The notes under the pieces were generated by a model that saw only the letters and a list, made by a program, of their open reading frames with translations, ran no database searches and was not told the origin of the DNA. Below are positions 16,084-21,221 of a DNA stretch of 64,000 nucleotides, piece after piece (within the stretch, counting starts at the first letter, position 1; each line of letters starts with the position of its first letter). Origin of the DNA: Microcosmobacter sp040493455 (lineage in GTDB: Bacteria; Bacteroidota; Bacteroidia; Flavobacteriales; Flavobacteriaceae); assembly GCF_040493455.1 (NCBI RefSeq), contig NZ_JANFDA010000001.1:496001-560000 (forward strand). The letters run 5' to 3'. A program made the translations under genes and the position numbers.

Positions 16084-16210
16084 GCTCCATTAGCATAGTG
16101 GTTTAGTGCATTCGGCTTTAACTCACTGACGCATATTTAGGAAATTGGTTTCGTTGAATTCGCAAACTCATTTCTACCGAAAGACAAGGGTTCGATTCCC
16201 TTATGGAGTA
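16084..16210 (+). tRNA. tRNA with anticodon-loop insertion, possible Glu(TTC) when joined
   Basis: The acceptor GCTCCAT/ATGGAGT (one G-T) has discriminator A then CA. The T-arm AAGGG-TTCGATT-CCCTT is Glu-like. The anticodon stem TTCGG (16111-16115) / CCGAA (16177-16181) encloses 61 nt. Joining CTT to TCTA, by the same rule as the gene at 15392, gives CTTTCTA with anticodon TTC (Glu) but T at position 37. Reading without removal would give TTA. The 5-nt variable loop rules out Leu or Ser. Confidence 0.65.
16119..16172 (-). repeat. Loop insertion 6 (anticodon loop, reverse orientation)
   Basis: This is a 54-nt insertion beginning TAACTCACTGAC and ending in ACTCATT. It shares start (TARCTCACWGAC), middle (TTGAAT, CGCA) and end (ATT then TCTA) with the insertion at 15426, so it is the same type in the same reverse orientation. 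The terminal hairpin is degenerate. Confidence 0.65.
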
Positions 16211-16217
16211 CAAATTT

Positions 16218-16289
16218 TGAGGCATAGCTCAGTGGTAGAGCGTCACGCTTACATCGTGATTGTCATAGGTTCGATCCCTATTGCCTCAA
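16218..16289 (+). tRNA. tRNA-Val(TAC)
   Basis: The acceptor is TGAGGCA/TGCCTCA, the D-arm GCTC/GAGC, the anticodon arm TCACG-CTTACAT-CGTGA and the T-arm ATAGG-TTCGATC-CCTAT. Discriminator A is followed by CA. It is fully canonical. Confidence 0.92.
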
Positions 16290-16294
16290 CATAA

Positions 16295-16367
16295 TGAGAT
16301 ATAGCTTAACTGGTAGAGCGCCGCTCTGATAAGGTGGTAGGTTTAGGTTCAACTCCTAATATCTCAA
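16295..16367 (+). tRNA. tRNA-Ile(GAT)
   Basis: The acceptor is TGAGATA/TATCTCA, the anticodon arm CCGCT-CTGATAA-GGTGG (G-T pairs) and the T-arm TTAGG-TTCAACT-CCTAA. It is clearly paralogous to the next gene. Confidence 0.9.
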
Positions 16368-16377
16368 CTAATAATAA

Positions 16378-16450
16378 TGAGATGTAGCTTAATTGGTAGA
16401 GCATCGCTCTCATAAGGCGAAACGTCTAGGTTCGAGTCCTAGCATCTCAA
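16378..16450 (+). tRNA. tRNA with CAT anticodon (Met or Ile2)
   Basis: The acceptor is TGAGATG/CATCTCA, the anticodon arm TCGCT-CTCATAA-GGCGA and the T-arm CTAGG-TTCGAGT-CCTAG. Discriminator A is followed by CA. Acceptor and D-arm nearly match the adjacent Ile(GAT), so an Ile2 (lysidine-modified CAT) role is possible besides elongator Met. Confidence 0.88.
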
Positions 16451-16456
16451 CAATTT

Positions 16457-16531
16457 ACAGGAATGGCGAAAATGGCAAACGCACTCGACTTAGACTCGAG
16501 GTATCTGAGAGTTCGAATCTCTCTTCCTGTA
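16457..16531 (+). tRNA. tRNA-Leu(TAG), short variable loop
   Basis: The acceptor is ACAGGAA/TTCCTGT, the anticodon arm CTCGA-CTTAGAC-TCGAG and the T-arm GAGAG-TTCGAATCTCTC. The variable region is only about 6 nt, although bacterial tRNA-Leu normally has a long class II arm. LeuRS recognition may be affected. Confidence 0.82.
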
Positions 16532-16535
16532 CTAT

Positions 16536-16609
16536 GCTCCACTAGCCCAAATGGCAGAGGCATCAGTCTTAAACACTGAGTAGTCCAAGTTCGAATCTTG
16601 GGTGGAGTT
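16536..16609 (+). tRNA. tRNA-Leu(TAA), short variable loop
   Basis: The acceptor is GCTCCAC/GTGGAGT, the anticodon arm TCAGT-CTTAAAC-ACTGA (TAA) and the T-arm CCAAG-TTCGAAT-CTTGG. Discriminator T is followed by CA. It again lacks the long class II variable arm expected for Leu, so both Leu genes in the array share this reduction. Confidence 0.82.
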
Positions 16610-16613
16610 CAAC

Positions 16614-16738
16614 AAGCTCATGGTGTAATGGATAGCATTCAAGGCTACGGACTTTGAGGTATGGGTTCGAAATGCAAAGCATTCACGAGCTCAAATTTAT
16701 CAAAATGATTATGAGGCGAGCTAGTCCTATTGAGCTTA
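16614..16738 (+). tRNA. tRNA-Arg(ACG) with T-loop insertion
   Basis: The acceptor AAGCTCA (16614-16620) / TGAGCTT (16731-16737) has discriminator A then CA. The anticodon arm CAAGG-CTACGGA-CTTTG has ACG, the usual bacterial Arg wobble anticodon. The T-stem ATGGG (16661-16665) / CCTAT (16726-16730) encloses 60 nt; removing 53 nt leaves TTCGAGT. The body is very similar to the next gene, Gln(TTG), which has no insertion. Confidence 0.8.
16671..16723 (+). repeat. Loop insertion 7 (T-loop, forward)
   Basis: This 53-nt copy has hairpin AATGC-AAA-GCATT, then CACG, and a second helix AGCTC/GAGCT around an A/T-rich loop containing ATTTATCAAAAT, which also occurs in the copy at 15502. It ends GCGAGCTA. 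Confidence 0.8.
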
Positions 16739-16741
16739 CAA

Positions 16742-16813
16742 TAACCTGTAGTGTAATGGTTAGCATTCAAGACTTTGACTCTTGAGGTAAAGGTTCAAAT
16801 CCTTTCAGGTTAT
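16742..16813 (+). tRNA. tRNA-Gln(TTG)
   Basis: The acceptor is TAACCTG/CAGGTTA, the anticodon arm CAAGA-CTTTGAC-TCTTG and the T-arm AAAGG-TTCAAAT-CCTTT. It shares D-arm and anticodon-stem sequence with Arg(ACG) just upstream, suggesting duplication and anticodon change. Discriminator T is atypical. Confidence 0.88.
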
Positions 16814-16815
16814 CT

Positions 16816-16888
16816 GGTGTCTATAGTGTAACGGCTCGCACGAGAGATTGTGGTACTCTAAGATTAGGTTCGACTCCTAATAGACACC
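16816..16888 (+). tRNA. tRNA-His(GTG)
   Basis: This carries the encoded extra G-1 opposite C73, the universal His identity pair (GGTGTCTA with TAGACACC). The anticodon loop is TTGTGGT and the T-arm TTAGG-TTCGACT-CCTAA. It is followed by CA. Retention of G-1:C73 argues that at least some array members are, or recently were, aminoacylated. Confidence 0.9.
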
Positions 16889-16894
16889 CAAAAT

Positions 16895-16967
16895 GGAGCA
16901 GTAGCAAAGTTGGTCAATGCAGCAGATTGAAGTTCTGACGATATAGGTTCGATTCCTGTCTGTTCCA
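16895..16967 (+). tRNA. tRNA-Phe(GAA)
   Basis: The acceptor is GGAGCAG/CTGTTCC, the anticodon arm GCAGA-TTGAAGT-TCTGA (first pair mismatched; loop anticodon GAA) and the T-arm ATAGG-TTCGATT-CCTGT. Discriminator A is followed by CA. It is the last member of the dense array. Confidence 0.85.
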
Positions 16968-16987
16968 CAAATTTTCATGAATTTTTA

Positions 16988-17092
16988 ATTACGCAAAATC
17001 ATTGCGTAATAGAAATTCACCTTTGTATCAACATTTACCGATAAAGGTAGAATTACGTTCATTGAAATTAAATGAAGTCAAAGTACTTCATT
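16988..17092 (+). other. Structured spacer between array and large RNA
   Basis: No gene is seen here. It holds two perfect hairpins: ATTACGCAA/TTGCGTAAT (16988-17010) and AATGAAGT/ACTTCATT (17071-17092). There is no T-run after either, so they may be the 5' arms of the large RNA that follows or processing sites. Confidence 0.45.
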
Positions 17093-17540
17093 ATAGAAAG
17101 AAATCGTCATTAGAAATAATGACGGGGCGGCTTATCGTCCTTAGATAAACTTGGCAACAAGGATAAATCTGCTTGCAGGCACTGCGAGTGGAGACTGTTT
17201 TCTCTAGAGATCAGTACAGGTAAGCAAGCAACTAACATAAATCATAAAAAGCTAGGGGCAACCGCTGAAGCAAATTAGGATTTATAGCCAATATTTTTGG
17301 AGGCTTGAGGTGGAGACACCAACAGGAAAAGTTGTAGTAATAGGTTACGTATAGGTCATCCAACCTTATGGAGCGTGTTGCAGTATTAGAGGTACCCGAC
17401 AAGAAATTGTTCGGTAGCTCAACATACCGTGTGCTGGGAGGCACACAAAGAGAAGGTTGGTATTTTGTAGGCCAAAATCTACGGAGCCATTTCCGAAGCC
17501 CTTCTCTTAGGCCAGACGATAGTCTATCTCCAACAAAATG

Positions 17541-17599
17541 GGGATATAGCTCAAGTTTAGAGCATTGTATTTTTAACACAAAGGTTGACTTTATATCTT
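17541..17599 (+). ncRNA. T-armless tRNA-Lys(TTT)-like element inside the large RNA
   Basis: The acceptor-like helix GGGATATA (17541-17548) / TATATCTT (17592-17599) forms with two G-T pairs. The D-arm is GCTC-AAGTTTA-GAGC, and the anticodon arm TTGTA-TTTTTAA-CACAA has a Lys TTT anticodon. Only about ten bases replace the T-arm. The same 5' strand can instead pair with TATCTCC at 17525-17531, so two folds compete. Confidence 0.55.
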
Positions 17600-17867
17600 A
17601 AATGCAAAAGACTTCGGACATTACAGCAGCTAGTAGTTGCCTAAACCTATTGAAACATATAGGATGGTAGAGGTCGCAAACCTATACCATGTGGTGAACA
17701 TTCTAGTAGGCCGCCTCAAGAGAGGACGCCTATGAATGGTGGGGGAGCCAACCCTCGTAATTGCAAAGCGTGGCCGTAGAGCCTCTATGCAAGCCAAGTC
17801 TAAGTCGCCGAACAGCTGTAATGTAATTAGGCATCGGACAAGTACGTGATTCCCTAAGCGATGGGAA

Positions 17868-17951
17868 GAGCGTGGAAAACCAAGGAAGGGCTACGGCTAT
17901 AATCTTGGGAAAGTTTGTCTACAAGCGGAGGTATTCTCAGCACGCTTTTTT
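17868..17951 (+). terminator. Closing helix and T-run ending the large RNA
   Basis: AGCGTG (about 17868) pairs with CACGCT (17940-17945), followed by seven T (17945-17951). The intervening bases contain a further helix CCAAG/CTTGG. It acts as a long-stem terminator-like 3' end. Confidence 0.5.
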
Positions 17952-18012
17952 TAAAAATATCAAGCTGGTCTTGTTGCGTGTTTCTGTATAGCACCATTGT
18001 ATAGAAGATTGC

Positions 18013-18113
18013 AGGGATGTATTATGCTTCTATATGCAACTAGACTTGAAGGTTTGGGTTTATCCAAAAAACTCCACCAAAGTTCAGTGTGGGTTCGAAT
18101 CCCACTATCTCTA
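18013..18113 (+). ncRNA. Degenerate class II tRNA-like element
   Basis: The acceptor AGGGATG (18013-18019) pairs fully with TATCTCT (18106-18112, G-T allowed), and the T-arm GTGGG-TTCGAAT-CCCAC is perfect. The middle is irregular: a short D-like arm, a helix TAGAC/GTTTG with a 6-nt loop TTGAAG, and another hairpin TTTGG/CCAAA. A long variable region suggests Ser or Leu ancestry. The anticodon cannot be assigned. Confidence 0.45.
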
Positions 18114-18114
18114 A

Positions 18115-18221
18115 CGGGATATGGCGGAATGGTAGACGCACTAGATTTGAGGTCTAGCGGACAGATGACATTCTCAAAAAATGTCTCTTTTAATGTTGCC
18201 GGTTCGACTCCGGTCATAAGC
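18115..18221 (+). ncRNA. tRNA-Leu-like element with broken acceptor stem
   Basis: The D-arm (GGCGGAATGGTAGACGC) is strongly Leu-like. The anticodon arm is CTAGA-TTTGAGG-TCTAG, which reads TGA (Ser) in the normal frame, or GAG (Leu) if shifted one base. A long variable hairpin GACATT/AATGTC and a good T-arm GCCGG-TTCGACT-CCGGT follow. The two acceptor strands do not pair, so it is likely a pseudo-tRNA or repurposed element. Confidence 0.45.
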
Positions 18222-18238
18222 TCGAGAGTAATCTCGCT

Positions 18239-18307
18239 GGCTTTTGTAACTCAATGGTAGAGTACTACGCTGTTAACGTAGCAGGTCATTATAGACCACT
18301 AAAGCCG
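18239..18307 (+). ncRNA. tRNA-Asn(GTT)-like element with abnormal T-arm
   Basis: The acceptor is GGCTTTT/TAAAGCC (six of seven pairs), the D-arm ACTC-AATGGTA-GAGT and the anticodon arm CTACG-CTGTTAA-CGTAG (GTT). The T-arm is reduced to GGTC-ATTATA-GACC without TTC. The 5' half resembles the canonical Asn gene at 14876, so it is probably a diverged duplicate. Confidence 0.55.
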
Positions 18308-18580
18308 ACCATCTTTTAAAACTGGTCTCACAGCCTGTCACGCTGAAAAAATTGACAAAAAGTGTTGGTTGCCAATTGGCCTATTGTATAATACTATTAG
18401 TGTTCAATAAAAGGCAATCTCAACATTACCTTGACCTGTTGATTTGTATTGCTCTAAGCAATGACTTTTAGCAGAACGATTAGATGACATTTTAGAACAC
18501 CTACTTGTTCTAAAACAACTCTTAGAGAGCTGCGAAAAACTTATTGTAGCAAGCAATACTATGAATAGGTCCGTAATGAA
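18308..18580 (+). other. Structured non-coding tail of the RNA island
   Basis: No ORF or tRNA is recognised. It contains helices GACC/GGTC near 18307-18328, ATTGCT-CTA-AGCAAT near 18449, and a perfect 10-bp stem TTTTAGAACA/TGTTCTAAAA at 18490-18515. Together with the terminator at 18581 it probably forms the 3' end of the transcript. Confidence 0.4.
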
Positions 18581-18606
18581 GTGATGATTGGTAATCGCAC
18601 TTTTTT
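18581..18606 (+). terminator. Terminator ending the RNA island
   Basis: GATT-GGT-AATC is nested in GTG/CAC (18581-18600), followed by six T (18601-18606). It separates the RNA island from the slipin gene. Confidence 0.65.
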
Positions 18607-18638
18607 AAAGAGAAATAAATTTTTAAAGATAAACTCAG

Positions 18639-18665
18639 ATGCTAAAGTTACTTGTGCTTTAGCAT
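18639..18665 (+). promoter_or_regulatory. Leader hairpin upstream of slipin gene
   Basis: A 9-bp perfect stem ATGCTAAAG (18639-18647) / CTTTAGCAT (18657-18665) has a 9-nt loop and no T-run. It lies in the 127-nt gap between the island terminator and the slipin start codon. Its role is unknown; it could control mRNA stability or translation. Confidence 0.4.
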
Positions 18666-18733
18666 TAGAGCAGGCATAGCCTCCGTTACAGGAATTGCCG
18701 CAAATTAATGTTTAATCATAAAAACTAAGAACA

Positions 18734-19831
18734 ATGAAACAAGTAAGAATTAATGCAGGAAAAGTTGGTTTGGTCTTCAAAAAAGGGGATTACCAAAAAG
18801 TATTGACGCAAGGTAAATACTGGTTAGGCTTTGGACAAGATGTTTATATCTATGACTTAGCCAAGACATTCCACGCTCCCATAGCATTAGAGCTCTTAGT
18901 AAAGGATAAAACCTTAGAGGCTATGTTGGAGGTTGTTGAGGTAAAAGATAATGAACTGGTATTGGTGTTTGAAAACAACATTTTAAATACTGTATTATCT
19001 GCCGGAAGATATGTGTACTGGAAAGGTTTGGTAGAGCGCGAGTTTACAAGAGTAGACTTAAGCAAGATCGATATTACAGAAGATATTGATAAAGCGTTAT
19101 TCAGCAAGTATGAATTGAATAAGTACATCAGATCTTTTGAAGTCGCTACTCATGAAAAAGCAGTACTTATCATTGATGATGTGTACGAAAAAACACTTGG
19201 GCCAGGTATCTATCGTTTCTGGAGAAACGATACTTCAATTAAAATTGCAAAAGCAGATTTACGTCAATTACAATTAGAAATTGCAGGTCAGGAATTGTTG
19301 ACTAAAGACAAGGCTGCTATTCGTATCAACTTTTACACTCAGTACAAAGTAACAGATATTGAAAAGGCACTTTTAGAGAACAAGGACTACGAAAAGCAAT
19401 TGTACATTGGAATGCAATTAGTATTGCGTGCTTATGTAGGTACATATACTTTGGACGAACTTTTAGAACGTAAGGATAATATTGCCGAGGCTGTATTAGA
19501 AGACGTAAAAGAGTTAGCTTCAAAGTTAGGTATCACAGTATTGAACACAGGTATTAGAGATGTAATCTTAACAGGTGAAATGAAAGACATCATGAACCAG
19601 GTACTTGTGGCTCAAAAGAAAGCCCAAGCTAATATCATTACTAGACGAGAAGAAACAGCTTCGACTCGTAGCTTGTTAAACACAGCAAAGTTGATGGAAG
19701 AAAATGAAATGTTATACAAGTTGAAAGAGATGGAGTATGTTGAAAAAATTGCTGATAAGATTGGTGAAATTACAGTTTCTGGTCACGGAGGTGTAGTTGC
19801 ACAATTGAAAGAGATTTTCTCTGGAAAATAA
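18734..19831 (+). CDS. Slipin (SPFH/band-7 family) protein
   Basis: This 365-residue protein has an SPFH core at about 125-290, including the slipin pattern GPGIYRFWRNDTSIKIAKADLRQLQLEIAGQELLTKDKAAI and the helical RITREEE-like segment ITRREETASTRS. No N-terminal membrane hairpin is obvious, and residues 1-110 form an extra domain. SPFH proteins oligomerise on membranes. Slipin-family genes have also been noted in predicted bacterial RNA-repair operons with RtcB or Ro60. Its position directly after the tRNA array makes an RNA-linked role worth testing, but no ligase or nuclease gene lies beside it. Confidence 0.85.
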   Translation: MKQVRINAGKVGLVFKKGDYQKVLTQGKYWLGFGQDVYIYDLAKTFHAPIALELLVKDKTLEAMLEVVEVKDNELVLVFENNILNTVLSAGRYVYWKGLVEREFTRVDLSKIDITEDIDKALFSKYELNKYIRSFEVATHEKAVLIIDDVYEKTLGPGIYRFWRNDTSIKIAKADLRQLQLEIAGQELLTKDKAAIRINFYTQYKVTDIEKALLENKDYEKQLYIGMQLVLRAYVGTYTLDELLERKDNIAEAVLEDVKELASKLGITVLNTGIRDVILTGEMKDIMNQVLVAQKKAQANIITRREETASTRSLLNTAKLMEENEMLYKLKEMEYVEKIADKIGEITVSGHGGVVAQLKEIFSGK

Positions 19832-19849
19832 GGTGGTGTATTAATTAGT

Positions 19850-19879
19850 TGCGCGAGTCTATGGACTCGCGCATTTTTT
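19850..19879 (+). terminator. Terminator of the slipin gene
   Basis: A 10-bp stem TGCGCGAGTC/GACTCGCGCA (19850-19859 with 19864-19873) has a TATG loop followed by six T. Confidence 0.92.
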
Positions 19880-19882
19880 ATT

Positions 19883-21091
19883 TTAAAAGAATTTAGAAAT
19901 TGAAAACCTTAAGAAACTGTCTTCGCTAAAGTTTGAAAGGATAAATTCATTTCGATCAATACTACTGAAAATTCGAGCTTCAATTTCTGCGGTCCAAGTG
20001 CTTCCAAAACGCCTTGATGCTTCTAAACTGAAAATCTTACTACTAGATTCTAGATCGGCAATACCACCAATTAAAATAGAAGTATCCTGAGTGTCATTGA
20101 AGGCGATTCGACTTCCGAAGAACACATCATTTTGTAATGCATTTAGAGCTAATTCGTCACGATCATCATAAAGATATTCACCCAATAAACCAATATCTAA
20201 ACCATTACCATCAATATTACTGAAGGTGTATTCCAATCCTGCCACAAGTGCAAAAAAGTCTTGTGCTTCAGCAGAACGGTAAATCGATTCAACCTTCCAC
20301 AAAAATGCATCATGTGTTACCTGTAAGTCCAATCCTGTTTGATTGATGACAGGATAAAAAGCATTAATATTTCCTTGATTATCAAATGTGAACAATGGTT
20401 CTCTACCATTGCCGTAAAAATGCGAAAGCCCAATGTCGAAAGCTCCAAAATAATGAGACCACCTTACGGCAAAATCTTGTCGCCATTCTTCAGCACCACT
20501 TTCGTAAGTCAAATCATCTTTATCTATAACTATAGGGAAACGTAGTCGACCTTCTTCTCCGGCAAATGTTCTTTTTCTATGATATGGTAAATAGAAAAAG
20601 TCAAAGTTTCCGAAGCTATTGGTTGTAATGGTAAATTGTACCATTGGTTGCCCAAGCTTTTCTTCACCATCAAAAGATTCTACAGCATCGGTTTGATTGA
20701 TAATATCTACTAAATGGTTGCTTTCTGTAACACCCCAATAAATCTTTTTCAATCCTACACTAAGCTCCCAATTGTTTTTAGCTTTTTGGTAATAGAGTTC
20801 TCTAATATCCCAATGCGTTCGTGGGTCATCTTGATCGAGCCTGAAGAACCCTGTAAAGTTTATGCTTTCATAACCTTTGTTCCATTCAACACTATACTCT
20901 GGTCGAAATGCAATAGAAGGAAAATGGTCTTTTTGATTTTGAAAAGCCGCGTCGTTATAGAAGTAACGATACTCTGCTTCAATTTCTAACTCAAAATCAT
21001 CAACAAGATCACTCTTTGATTCTTCCTGAGCAGTTATAGATATTGATAAAAGAATTGCAAAAGTGAAAAGGACTCTTGAATAATAGTTCAT
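19883..21091 (-). CDS. Outer-membrane beta-barrel protein of transporter operon
   Basis: This 402-residue protein has a signal peptide (to about residue 22, ITAQ) and alternating aromatic/polar strands throughout, ending in Phe (LRFSISKFF), as expected of an outer-membrane barrel. It resembles DUF1302-type porin-like proteins found with MMPL transporters. It is the last gene of the operon after the LolA-like and MMPL genes and could form the outer-membrane exit or receptor for the same cargo. Substrate unknown. Confidence 0.7.
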   Translation of the reverse strand: MNYYSRVLFTFAILLSISITAQEESKSDLVDDFELEIEAEYRYFYNDAAFQNQKDHFPSIAFRPEYSVEWNKGYESINFTGFFRLDQDDPRTHWDIRELYYQKAKNNWELSVGLKKIYWGVTESNHLVDIINQTDAVESFDGEEKLGQPMVQFTITTNSFGNFDFFYLPYHRKRTFAGEEGRLRFPIVIDKDDLTYESGAEEWRQDFAVRWSHYFGAFDIGLSHFYGNGREPLFTFDNQGNINAFYPVINQTGLDLQVTHDAFLWKVESIYRSAEAQDFFALVAGLEYTFSNIDGNGLDIGLLGEYLYDDRDELALNALQNDVFFGSRIAFNDTQDTSILIGGIADLESSSKIFSLEASRRFGSTWTAEIEARIFSSIDRNEFILSNFSEDSFLRFSISKFF

Positions 21092-21221
21092 TTGTTTAAG
21101 AATAAAAGCAATACCGATTAGTCACTGACACATGTAAACTAAATCAACCAACCATCGTTTGTATCATCTAAAAAAATAGAAGCTGCAACTAATGGTATTG
21201 CTTATTGCTATTAAGGGGTTA

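Larger units (their letters stand above)
17105..17951 (+). ncRNA. Large highly structured RNA of about 850 nt, GOLLD/ROOL-like in size and context
   Basis: The region is visibly GC-richer than its surroundings and has no credible ORF. It is dense in stable local helices. Four are capped by GNRA tetraloops: CGTCATTA-GAAA-TAATGACG (17105-17124), CTTG-GCAA-CAAG (17150-17161), GGTG-GAGA-CACC (17309-17320) and a bulged stem with a GAAA loop at 17393-17416. Others are TGCTTGC/GCAAGCA (17170-17176 with 17224-17230), GTGTGC/GCACAC (17429-17446) and TAGGC-CG-CCTC-AAGA-GAGG-AC-GCCTA (17707-17732). A tRNA-Lys-like element is embedded at 17541. AGCGTG near 17868 pairs with CACGCT before a T-run, closing the 3' domain. 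Known giant RNAs GOLLD and ROOL are similar in length and often lie beside tRNAs, some GOLLDs enclosing one. Family membership is not proven. Confidence 0.6.

Noticed and set aside
16084..16210. Ochre-suppressor tRNA (anticodon TTA)
   Set aside because: TTA appears only if the first bases of the insertion are read as anticodon; applying the same junction rule as the sister insertion gives TTC.
15158..16723. Repeated AATGC-NNN-GCATT hairpins as a CRISPR array
   Set aside because: Copies are irregularly spaced, lie inside tRNA loops, occur in both orientations and no cas genes are present.
15074..16723. Group I or group II introns in the tRNAs
   Set aside because: At 51-54 nt the insertions are several-fold shorter than the minimal catalytic cores, and no P/Q/R/S or domain V-like elements are visible.
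17105..17951. Degenerate rRNA fragment
   Set aside because: I could not match any universally conserved 16S or 23S segment to this region.
14730..18260. Several reading frames of 60-115 codons inside the RNA island (both strands)
   Set aside because: They run across tRNA cloverleafs and helices of the large RNA, have no recognisable domains and switch strand arbitrarily; the palindromic RNA structure explains them.
14687..19831. Prophage or integrative element carrying the tRNA array
   Set aside because: No integrase, terminase, capsid, tail or replication genes and no direct repeats marking attachment sites were found around the island.
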